Of a stretch of 64,000 nt of DNA, positions 49,701 to 58,400 are shown piece by piece. This DNA comes from Membranipora membranacea (taxonomy: Eukaryota; Bryozoa; Gymnolaemata; Cheilostomatida; Membraniporidae), in contig OU612075.1 in NCBI GenBank assembly GCA_914767715.1, positions 682,001 to 746,000 on the forward strand, given 5' to 3'. Under the pieces are notes generated by a model. That model saw only the letters and a list, made by a program, of their open reading frames with translations, did not search any database and was not told the origin of the DNA. Both the position numbers and the translations under genes were made by a program. Each line of letters starts with the position of its first letter. The stretch's first letter is position 1.

Positions 49701-52405
49701 ACATCTCGGCTCCAACAAATTCAAATCCCTGCCTGCTGTTGTGACCAGACTGAAGTCTCTCACACATCTGGATATGGCTTTCATAAGATCTCTAGAGGAG
49801 CTTCATCCAGCAGTGATAGACTTACCAAACCTGATAGAGCTGGACTGTCGTTCATGTCATAATCTCAAATCTCCTCCATCTGCAGTCTGTGAGCAAGGAT
49901 TACCTGCAATCAGGAAATACTACACAGATCTAGCTGAGAAATCTGGTGTCAAGCGACCGATCATTTCTGCAGCAGTCATCGGGAACAGAATGGCAGGAAA
50001 AACTAGTCTGATAAGAACTCTGAAGAGTCGGACACGAGAGCTCACACATAGAGATGAGTCTGCTGAGGACGATGAGACTACAAGAGTGTTTGAAGTCAAT
50101 GAGGTGTCCATGGATGAGAATATGCTGAGAATGTTTGACTTGGGAGGTGATAAAGTTTATCACCTCTCATATCACCTCACCATAAGGCCCAGTTATATCC
50201 CTATTGTTGTAGTGAATATGGAACAGTTTGACCAGCTAGTCAGGTCCAAGAACATTGAAGAGGCCACTAAACAGCTTTGCACAGATTTTCTCTCCCACCT
50301 GTACATCTCCTGCCCGAGGTTGGGACCCCCGTTCCTTGTTCTCACACACAGAGACAAACTAACAATAGAAGACTTTAATCTACGGAAATCTGAGCTCCTG
50401 GAGTCTGTAGAGAAGCTACGTTCAAGGATGCTTGAAGAGGAGAAGACACTAGCACAAGGAAGAAAGAACTTGATCTCGGAGATTGAGTGTTTTTCTAATA
50501 AGAGGAATACAATATTCAGCGCTATGCATACATATGTGGTGAGCAATGACTTGAATGACCTTAATAGCATTTATGCTCTACTCAAAGCATTGTCTGAGAA
50601 GTGCCTGGATCATAGCGTGAAGATTCCTTTCATATGGGAGAAAATAGCCGGTTTTATTGAGAATCAGGCCGAAATGCCCTTTATATATGTTTCTGACATT
50701 CTGGCCAAATTTCCAGCTGAAAAACATGTTGAGATCGTCATTAGATACATGCACAATGAGGGCAGATTAATGTGGTTTGAAAAAGAGGACATGTTGAAGG
50801 GGATCGTGTTTCACAAAACATCTGCAATCACCGAAGTGATAGCTACCCTGTTCGATCACAAAGGGGAAGAGCTGTGGGATCAACGTATTGATGAGTTTGA
50901 GCCTTTTGTGTTTGGCAATAAGATAGTTAGTGCTGAGAAGTACATCTCAATGGTCGAATGCTTCAAAAGAAGTGGAGTCCTTGATGAGTGTCTTCTTATG
51001 AGTCTCTATGACAATCAGATATTCCCAAGAGATGTGGCGATCTGTCTCCTGAAGACTTTCTACCTTATCTGTGGACCAATAAAAACATCATTAAGGCATA
51101 AGTTCATCATACCGTACCTATCATCGGATGTCATTGAGCTCCTTCCCACCACAGCTGGTCTTCTGAGAGTTAAACTGGCTATCCGGTTTATTGGTTTACC
51201 CCCTCCCTCTTATGTCTACCACTTGCTTGTCGTTGCATTCTTGAATCAGTTCACGGACCCTAGGTACAAGATACGTGCTGCAAAGAATGGAGCACTTGTT
51301 CATCATGGTCAGAAGATCACAATACTGCTTCACAATCACAACAAGCGAGAAGTTCTCCTCTACTCTGACACCCCAGTAGATCAGCTAGAATCCTGCTGGA
51401 AACAAGCTATCGATGCCTTAGAAGCGGTAATAAAGAACCTGAAGTCTGTATGGGTAGCTGCTCATCCCGTCTGTAAGTTCTTCTGTGCCCACTGTATCTA
51501 CACAGGAGAAGAGAAACCAGACTGTGACACAGATCCAGATTGGTACACACCACCATCAGACCCTGCCACAGACCCTCCACTCAGAAGTAGATTGAGGACC
51601 TTCCCAGGTGTAGAGCCTGTTGAATGTCTTAATGCCAGATCTAACGGAGGATCTCTTGTAGTCCCTTCTCCACTCAGATTTCCTAGTAAGTATTTTTACT
51701 CTTTCGGGCATATTAAGTGAGCATAACTTTGATTGAATACCTATATCTTAAATTATCTATAACAGTATTTACTACAAAGTTAGTCTTTTCTATCACTGGA
51801 ATATCAGATCCAGAGAATTTCTTGAAAACTTTAAGTTTATACTACAAGGCTTTTCTTAATACTTGCGAACATAAGTATAAACTTAATTTTCAATTTTACA
51901 GGTTTCGAGTTGACGGCTGATGAGAAGACACAAATCAAGGACTATCTGAGATCGATCCCACATCGTCAAAGTCCTCAACCTTCACAAGCAGCAATGATAA
52001 ATACTGGTCAGAATCCTACAGCACCAGCAGCCTCTAACCGTATGTACAAATCTTTTTCTCTGTATATGTATACAGTGTTATGTACTGTTATAGCTGAGAT
52101 TGTGACACAACATAGATAAACAGGCCTGTTCAAAAGTAGCTCTATCAATAAAAATAATCCTGGGAATGAGAAGGCTTGTTATCCACTTTTAAAACCACAA
52201 GAATCATCGGAATTTTGATTTTTCACTTCTAGAAGCTGCAGCCGTAGACAGAGCAATGATTGATGAGATAATGAAGGAGATGAGAGAGAAGCCAGCTCTT
52301 ATAATTCAGGACCCTCAGATAAATACTGTCGGACTCTCAGCCAATCAGGTTACACTGACTCCAGCAGTATATCTTTATGTCTTTTTATTGTGCTATTTAA
52401 TATGA
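34732..52405 (+). CDS. LRR-ROC-COR (ROCO-family) GTPase gene, possibly fused to the caspase downstream
   Basis: Exons chain in phase: 34732-34779 (ATG 34737), 36300-36573, 37674-37817, 38622-38765, 49671-51685, 51902-52039, 52233-52348, giving 958 codons. Residues ~1-106 are an unclassified head, ~107-270 LRRs, ~300-500 ROC, ~500-840 COR, then a Pro-rich linker. ROC motifs are visible: P-loop GNRMAGKTSL (~306), DLGGDKVYH (~358) and THRDK (~427). ROC is a Ras-like GTPase, COR its dimerising partner, and LRRs usually bind ligands or partners; MFHAS1 and LRRK proteins share this core. A Lys/Glu-rich helical insert follows THRDK. The final exon either reads through to TGA at 52403-52405 (976 residues) or splices at CAG|GTTACA to the caspase exon at 52634, which is also phase 0. 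The 10.9-kb intron before the ROC exon contains a LINE. Confidence 0.8.
34800..35690. repeat. C-rich minisatellite in ROCO intron 1 (~24-bp unit, ~36 copies)
   Basis: Units of GCTCATACCAGCTTAGTATC followed by a run of 4-8 C, with length variation in the C-run and occasional CTCC, CGCC or TCC. The minus strand therefore has regularly spaced G-runs. Confidence 0.95.
36300..36573 (+). CDS. ROCO exon 2
   Basis: Acceptor ATTATAG (36293-36299), donor GG|GTGAGT (36574). It encodes about 90 residues starting YNVWYRHSGETEIESVSTLG and ending in an LRR-like THLYLDNTSGSLTG. The domain before the LRRs is not recognised; it may be an LRR cap. Confidence 0.7.
37095..37125 (+). pseudogene. Truncated LRR exon remnant
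   Basis: Identical to the first 31 bp of the LRR exons at 37,674 and 38,622, after the same TTTGACAG acceptor. It is then joined directly to sequence that normally lies downstream in the intron (GGATCATAGCTAGCC). This is the footprint of a deletion between array units. Confidence 0.8.
37674..37817 (+). CDS. LRR exon, array copy 1
   Basis: 144 bp, phase 2 in and phase 2 out, so copies can be added or lost without changing frame. It encodes two leucine-rich repeats, with variable strands reading LEELAIKGNNF and LRVLNLSLCKL. Flanked by TTTGACAG and GTGAGT. Confidence 0.85.
38622..38765 (+). CDS. LRR exon, array copy 2
   Basis: 144 bp with the same phases and splice sites as copy 1. The variable strands read LEELRLDFNNF and LRVLSLSGCQL. 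The changes fall on the exposed xLxLxxN positions, while the scaffold residues are unchanged. Confidence 0.85.
39421..41055. other. ROCO intron, repeat-rich
   Basis: 39,885-40,860 is copied at 46,645-47,690 (shared AAGTCAACAATAA, ATTGACAGG and GTGGAGAGAGCTGTTCCC). A G-run sits at 39,950-39,968. No coding exon was identified. Confidence 0.6.
41056..42212. repeat. Intron block with decayed copy of the ROC-exon start
   Basis: 41,056-41,785 matches 48,909-49,670. At 41786-41842 a copy of the start of the ROC-COR exon appears after a TTGTAG acceptor (LDSLTRLEKLYLRFNNLKS), then diverges into intron-like sequence and stops. 41,865-42,212 matches 48,590-48,850. Confidence 0.75.
41982..42060. mobile_element. 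79-bp MITE with 9-bp target duplication
   Basis: The ends are inverted (TAGTCTTGTCA / TGACAAGGCTA). The element is flanked by the 9-bp direct repeat GGTTGTGTC at 41973-41981 and 42061-42069. The related intron copy at about 48,697 has a single such site and no insert. The core is a hairpin of GGTTTTTT and AAAAAACC type. A 9-bp duplication fits Mutator-like elements. Confidence 0.75.
42207..45055 (-). pseudogene. LINE ORF2: endonuclease plus reverse transcriptase, broken
   Basis: The endonuclease part (45055 to about 44270) shows LLGDFNI and SISDHYATLL, the catalytic Asp/Asn and Ser-Asp-His motifs. The reverse transcriptase (about 43980-42207) has SNYRPISSLPFLSKIFE, the AFDTINH box, GVPQGSILGPILF and the catalytic FAYADDTLIY, and ends with a PILEYCSSIY / VQNKAIRI thumb region. 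This architecture fits the CR1/Jockey group. Three frameshifts split the endonuclease region (near 44,800, 44,485 and 44,190), and an in-frame TAA lies at 43983-43985. The stop after the last sense codon appears to come from flanking intron DNA. Confidence 0.85.
42210..46640 (-). mobile_element. Degenerate non-LTR retrotransposon (LINE, CR1/Jockey-like)
   Basis: Minus-strand element with ORF1 (46558-45092) and ORF2 encoding an APE-type endonuclease and a reverse transcriptase (45055-42207). It lies inside the large ROCO intron in antisense orientation. The 3' edge falls at the very end of ORF2 and lacks a 3' UTR and tail. The flanks do not pair as a target duplication: the left flank is the end of one intron copy, and the right flank (46,645) resumes at a position matching 39,885. 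Recombination after insertion is the simplest explanation. Confidence 0.85.
45092..46558 (-). pseudogene. LINE ORF1 with an RNase H1-type N-terminal domain and RRM-like part, two stops
   Basis: One frame runs from ATG at 46558 to the stop at 45092 (489 codons), interrupted by two TAA codons (46417-46415 and one near 45,692). Residues 10-55 begin KYYAVAIGRRCGIFDDW and continue through QVDGHSGNLYQGY. This fits the RNA:DNA-hybrid-binding domain at the N-terminus of RNase H1 (Pfam PF01693 type). The middle is Ser/Thr/Pro-rich with a short coiled coil (MLEIVKEMSAKLTALQSEV). The C-terminal part has RRM-like elements such as IAMLKEVPTYVSDEELLKQI, as in other LINE ORF1 proteins. ORF1 proteins coat the RNA and act as chaperones. 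Confidence 0.7.
46641..49670. repeat. ROCO intron, second copy of the 39,885-41,842 block and more
   Basis: 46,645-47,690 copies 39,885-40,860. 48,590-48,855 copies 41,865-42,212. 48,856-48,908 is a second false start of the ROC exon (LDSLTRLEKLHLSCNDF, after a CTTATAG acceptor) that runs into non-coding sequence. 48,909-49,670 copies 41,056-41,785 and leads into the real exon. 47,700-48,590 shows no recognisable gene. Confidence 0.75.
49671..51685 (+). CDS. ROCO main exon: last LRRs, ROC GTPase and COR domain
   Basis: 2,015 bp, entered in phase 2 after TTCTTATAG and left in phase 1 at CCTA|GTAAGT. It begins with three LRRs (LDSLTRLKKLHLGSNKFKSL, then LKSLTHLDM and LPNLIELDC). ROC follows with a complete P-loop and switch, and COR continues to about LKSVWVAAHP. 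The end holds CKFFCAHC, a possible metal-binding cluster, and a Pro-rich stretch. The frame is open throughout and the motif residues are intact, so it looks functional. Confidence 0.9.
51902..52039 (+). CDS. ROCO linker exon
   Basis: Acceptor TTTTACAG (51894-51901), donor AACC|GTATGT (52040), phases 1 and 1. It encodes FELTADEKTQIKDYLRSIPH followed by a Gln/Ser/Pro/Ala-rich stretch. No known domain; probably a flexible linker. Confidence 0.75.
52233..52405 (+). CDS. ROCO last exon (or exon joined to caspase)
   Basis: Acceptor CACTTCTAG (52224-52232) restores the phase (C|AA, Gln). It encodes AVDRAMIDEIMKEMREKPAL, a short helix, and then SANQ. At CAG (52346-52348) a possible donor GTTACA follows in phase 0. 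Without splicing the frame reads on 18 more codons to TGA at 52403-52405. The unit B/C homology begins at 52376, after this possible donor, so the last read-through codons are duplicated intron DNA. That favours splicing over read-through. Confidence 0.55.
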
Positions 52406-52633
52406 TAATTATATCTTTTGCAAGATGCTGTGTATCTCATATGCTTAAAATTACATGCGGACATTCTCCCTCCCTATCAATTACACAATATTCAGAAATT
52501 CTTTTTATCAATTTACAAGACAGATAAACTTTGTGATGTCAGCTGATTTATCACAGCCTCAATTATTTATTAAGTCGAGTAGGAACAAAACACAGATTGC
52601 GTTGGTACTTATATATTTGCTTTTTATATCCAG

Positions 52634-55465
52634 TATACAATGACTGAGACACGAGGGAGAGCACTCCTAATATCTAATGAGTACAAACTGCCCAACGGCT
52701 CTTACAGGAAAGGCTCAGAACATGACTACAGAAATATGAGAGATCTTTTGGTGAAGCTTGGGTTTGTTGTTGTAGGTGGTCATCAGAACTACACAGCAAA
52801 GGTATTGATCGTGTAAATCTAACATGAGTGTAAAATATAGTTGCATTCACTTATATATTTCTTTACCTTTCTTATAGACGCAATCATTATCCGTAACTAA
52901 AAATACTCTTTCCTGTCACGTACACACATTTTTTGTGGTAATGTTGTTAACCTTGCAGGTGAAGCTTATTGATGTCACAAGTTAATTTATACTTCAGGAA
53001 ATGGTGGAGGCAATTCACAGAGAGACACAACTGGTAGATGAAACAGGAGAATCTGTCTATAAGAACATTGGAGTGTTTGTACTGATGATCACAAGTCATG
53101 GCACTGAAGGCTGTGTAGCAGGTGTGGACGGTAAACTGGTCAAGCTGTCAGACATCAGCAAGATTGTCTCTGCAAGAAATTTCCCAGCCATGCGGGGCAA
53201 ACCAAAACTCCTCGTAATACAAGCTTGTGCTGGAAGTAAGTGAAATATTAACCTATCCTTTAGTTCTTTAGGTCTCCAGGTAAAGTTTATCCGTGTTAAG
53301 TAAAGAGCAGCATCTGAAATATTTCACAATCTTGAAAGCTGTCAAACATCAAGACAAAGGTCATTGAGAGTATTGAATATATATATTAAACATGTTGTAA
53401 GTGTGTTTGTTGATGGTAATAAAATAATGTAGATCACGTTTGATCCATTTGCCTGTGTCTGGAGTTGCCCCTCTCTACTGCTCATGCCGCAGTAGATGAG
53501 GGGCAACTCCAAATGCAGGCAAATGGATCAAACTTGATCTATTAAATATGTAAAATTTACTCAATGCTGCTCTGCCATGTTGCTATATCGATCAAGTCTG
53601 AACTCGTAGTTCTAATTTGGAGTTGCTCTCCCAGGTCTGACAACTGTGCAGTCAAGTGGAAGCAACTCCATACAAATCAATGAGATGTGATTTGATACAT
53701 ATTTAGTAGGTCAATACAACTTCCACTAAAATCACCAGATTGTTATATGTATGTGTCAATCTATATGATGTATGTTTAGTACTGTGTTTTGGTATCAGTT
53801 TCTGGTGATCGTCCTTACAGGTAGCAGAGAGATGTTGTTAGATACTACAGACTCAGTTCCCTCAATCTCAGAGCTGAGTGCAGCTGCACCTGAACCTCTC
53901 CCCCGTACATCTGATCTAGTAGTGACATCATCAGCACCTAGAGAAGGAGATCTGTATCAGACAGGAAGTGATGTCATACAGCTGTTACCTGAAGTAGACA
54001 GTATCAATGAGACAATATCAGTGGCCGATCTAATAATCATGCAATCAAGTTTTGACAGTAAGTTTTATATTTGGTAGTTCCTCTAATATGTTGGCTGTAA
54101 ACGCAAATGACAATGGAGCTAAGGATCTTTGAAAGTTTGGAAACACATAAGAAAGAATCGGAGTGTTGGCCCCGACATTCACTTTATCATTATATATAGC
54201 TACCTGTCCTACATCCTCCAAATCTTAGTGATGTCATAAAATCATGAAAAGTCTAAGCCCATTCTGTTCAGGTTAACTTCATGATAAATTATTTTTTTGT
54301 AGCGTTTGTGTCTCCTAGATCACCTGAAACAGGATCGGCATTCATCAGAGCCCTCGTCGTAACGCTCTACAAGTTTGCAGGACAGTTTGATGTCGTAACT
54401 TTGGAGGAGCTAGTGAGTATTTTTACACATAACTTTAATTCGGACTAGGTGTGTGATGTTGAACGAGAGTTGAACCTTGCCACATAAAACTTGATTCTGT
54501 CCGGGTCAACAAAAGCTACGAGAACGCCATCCATACCAGATGTGAGATGTATTGACCTTACATTCCAAATCAACATTTGATCTCGACTAGATTATGCTTA
54601 TATTTGAATTGTATAGAGTTTGATGATATTGATGTCTTTTGTATAATTTTCATTTTCTACACAAAGGTAAGAGAGGCTGTCAGTAGATATGGAGTAGTGC
54701 AAACACAGGCTTACCTTGCAGCTAATCCTGGTCTGAATGCAGCTTACATAGCTCAGATGCCGAAGATGATATCTACTCTCACAGACCTGAGAAAGTTATA
54801 CCTCAGACCTGGAGTTAATATGAGAAGAGCTGGAGAACATCCACAATCTCTGACAGATCCCAGATATCCTGATGGTAATACAGATACTACTATAGAATGG
54901 TTACCAGGTGAGTAGTGTACTGCTGTCCTATCATTGAAATATTTAGGTACCGATGATAGTCAGGGTCCAGATGATTAGCTGCTTGATGTGGTTAGATATC
55001 AGACCTTATGTCAGGTAATCTAAGAAAATTTATTCAAAGTTTTCGTGGCTCATTATTTCAAGTAGAACTTTTTCAAGATCTGGATCAATTTTCTTGCATC
55101 AAGAACTAGCCTACACTTTTGACTTTTTGAGTGCAGTGATTAATTAATATTACATTTGTTATAGGTTATATGGATTAACTCACTCTAATTTTAATGAAAT
55201 GGAGCCGGACTTGAATATCATAGTTAGCTACTGTTATTGTCACATTACAGATCGTATGGCCGACGAAGACATGAATAATCCCCAGTCTAGAACTTACACT
55301 TATATCAGATGGAATATTCTGAAGAGGAGAAGAGTGCCAGCTACTCCAGCTGCTCCAGCTTCTCCTGCTACTCCGGCTGCTCCAGCTTCTCCGGTTGCTC
55401 CAGCTACACCGGCTGCTCCAACTACTCCGGCTGCCCCAGCTACACCGGCTGCTCAAGCTCCATGA
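52634..55465 (+). CDS. Caspase-like cysteine protease (C14), unit C
   Basis: Exons: 52634-52801 (ATG 52640), 52998-53235, 53821-54057, 54303-54412, 54667-54907, 55251-55465, giving 400 residues from the ATG. It has the same structure as the unit B gene: pocket Arg in YRKGSEHDYRNM, catalytic His in SHGTEG, catalytic Cys in IQACAGS, second pocket Arg in SPRSPETGSAFI. The Asp-rich linker has candidate cleavage Asp residues (LLDTTDS). Few residues differ from unit B, none at catalytic sites. The first exon follows acceptor TATCCAG and reads TAT-ACA-ATG in phase 0, so it could be either a start exon or an internal exon of the ROCO transcript. AATAAA lies at 55773. Caspases cleave after Asp in cell death and innate immunity; substrates here are unknown. 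Confidence 0.85.
53432..53541. repeat. Hairpin element in caspase intron 2 (unit C)
   Basis: Near-perfect palindrome. GATCCATTTGCCTG pairs with CAGGCAAATGGATC, and the inner TGGAGTTGCCCCTC with GAGGGGCAACTCCA. It is shared with unit B (15,048-15,150), so it predates the duplication. Confidence 0.75.
55335..55462 (+). repeat. 9-bp coding minisatellite (Pro-Ala-Thr tail), unit C
   Basis: Same PAT/PAA codon repeat as unit B but seven 9-bp units shorter; it ends in the shared PAAQAP-stop. Confidence 0.85.
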
Positions 55466-58400
55466 GAGAGCGTCATGTAACGACACTGTTGAATTTGTTA
55501 GCTACTACTTTGAGGTGGAAAGATATATGATTTTAATCAATGATTTATTTTACATTCATATACAGAGACACTGTACTATTTATTGTATAAAAGTGTTGGG
55601 GAATGTTGTATTATACTATTTGAGTTGCGGTAGATGACTGCTCGTACTTATATTTAATGTTTCACACAGTAAGGGTCGAAGAGTGCAACATTATTTCATA
55701 GCATTTTCTCTGACCTTACATTATGTATATTTATATCAATTCAGAAGCTTTTCGGCATCAGAATCCTGTACAAATAAATGTATAATTAATAAATGTCCTC
55801 TATTATAGTGATACGCTATTAATAATAACTGGTGATCAACTTGTGGTATAGCGTATCCCAAGACTCAGTAACTTTGAAAAGATGTGGTCTACTAAATCAT
55901 ATTATATTGAATGATTAAGCTTCCGAAGGATCCAATTAATCATCATGCAAAATACACCAATGTTAGTTTTATAAGGCTTTGTAAAACTTGTGTCATGACC
56001 CTACACTCGAGCATCTCACTTGGTTGTGAATAAAAGCCAATGAGGCAAACATGAGTGGGCTGACAAAGAAACACTTCTATTTCCTTCTCAAAATAGTATA
56101 ACAGATCCCGCAAATGTTCGCTAAATTAGCGTAATCCAGTAAATATCTCTCATCTCTCATCTGAGTATTCTCCCTCAGAGTATTGTTGCTCCTTTATCGA
56201 GAAGCTGAAATTGAAGTATACATCAGTTAACTGAATGTTTATGCGTACAGTATAATGAGACATGAGTCATGATTAAATTGCTGTTTCGGCCAAAGGAATA
56301 TCATGAGCACAACAAGCTACATGGATCCGTTGACGCACTAGCTAGTGACAATATAGTATGGAGTTAATTAGCGTAAAACTATGCTATAGTATTGTAAGTA
56401 ATTGGGCAGCAAGCAAGTACAAAGCTGTATGGTCAAGCCAGGGCAATCCATGCATGGTCAAAGTTATTGAAGGAAGTTGTGTGCCCATACTCTACGTTGT
56501 ATGTTCATGGACAAGGGCATGGTGTGGATGCTTGTGTGTTTCATACTTTTCATTATGAGCCAATCATAGTTAAAAACACAATATTTTGACCAATTATTTG
56601 TTGGTTCTTGAAAATAGTGAGTCCACTCAGATCATTTCACTACATTTCATATGACAAACAGATCTACTACTTCTAGCAAGGACAGTCCTCCTTGCTTCTA
56701 GTAATACTACTTTGCACCTAGTACAAATACAAAGGTATCTAAAAAGTTTTATCCTATCTTCTGAGCATATTTTGATCTATTGTCTAGATGATGATAGCCT
56801 ATATAGATAGGTTCACAATAAGAACTACTCAATTGCATTGGTTGGTTCAAATCAGTGTGTAAGTTATTATTATTGTTCAATCAATTTTTTGATACACATT
56901 CTTTGACATACAATACATTATTATTATAACATTACATTTTTTTTTTAAATGACTGCTTACTCAGACCTCAGTAAGCATTCATTTGCAAAGTAAAATTTAA
57001 AAATATACCTGTTATGAGGCCAAAATACCTAATCTGTTGCTGGGAGCATTCTTACAGTACACAGCTGACATTGTAATTGTCCTGTTCAGAGGGATCAATT
57101 CCCAAGTAATTTCTATATCCCTGAGATATCTAAAACAGAGTGGTAAGGTAGCCTTGGCAGGCAGTCAAAGCATAGGCATCTGGAGTTACAAGCATGTCCA
57201 GTATCAACCACCCCCTTTCCCTCTCGGAAAGGGGGTGGTTGATACTGGACATGCTTGTAACTCCAGATGCCTATGAGTCAAAGGCTGTCGGGGGTGACAG
57301 CCTGCGACTGCCTGCCCACTGGCTAGTGGTGAGGGGTGGGGTAGGGAGGGGAAGGGATTCAATATCTTGTCTTATATCAGACTAGGTTTTTATGTGCGGT
57401 TATCTGTTACAGTTTATTCTTATAAGTACAAGCTGGATGACGGAGATATTTGACCAAAGAGTTACTCCTTGGTTTACCTTGAAGAGAATCAGATCACCAG
57501 ATACAGCTGTCTGTGAGATTATCAGAATATCAGCAGAGGAACACAAGGTTATTAATTATAACACATGAAGTATTAGGGATGAACATGATAGGCCATAACT
57601 ACGTATACACACACACACGCACACACACGCACGCACACACACACACACACACGAATCGTCTCCACAGGCTTTCTGAAGATGTATAGATTGGACTTGATTT
57701 ACACTTATAAATGAAGTGATCTAGCGGAAGTGAAAACGATATCTTTATATAATTATATAATATTATCTGAAACTATTCAGCAAATATATATTTTTTAAGA
57801 CTTTTACCATAATGATACAGATTCACAGCACATTACACCCTGGTTACACTCTATGTGATAGCTGAATATATAAAGGATATTGGTCAGACTGTGACGTTAT
57901 GCAGCCACAAAATATTTTCATAAATTGACAGATTGGAGCTGACGAATTGATACAGGATAGTAAGAAGTGGTGTGAGATGATCAGATGCCTGAAGACCGGA
58001 GGACAATACAGCTCTCCGGTATACGATTCTAGGCGGACATTATAGCTTCCCCTGTCTGAAGTAAATGAGATCACAACTCCATTCTTTGTAATGCACAAAC
58101 AGTGCGAATATCATCATTATATTAAGTTATGATAGTAGTACTATTAGTTATACGATCTCTCAGCACACGGACAGGATGAGGATAATCAACTGTTACGTGT
58201 CAAGTAGATATATGACTGAGAAGACTAGCTGACTCAACTAACTGAAGTTGTCTGGTAGAGGTGTATTAATGTTAGATTTATGATTTGTGTCTGATCTCAT
58301 ATTTATATCTGACCACTTCTGAACCATAACAGGTATTGTCAGATATATCACAAGACCTTACTCCTTAACTCTCAATACATAAACTGGATCAGGATGCTCA

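Noticed and set aside
49920-50570. Minus ORFs of 63-125 residues inside the ROC exon
   Set aside because: Shadows of the intact 671-codon plus-strand frame with GTPase motifs.
55175-55486. 103-residue Ser/Trp-rich minus ORF
   Set aside because: Antisense of the Pro-Ala-Thr codon repeat of the caspase tail.
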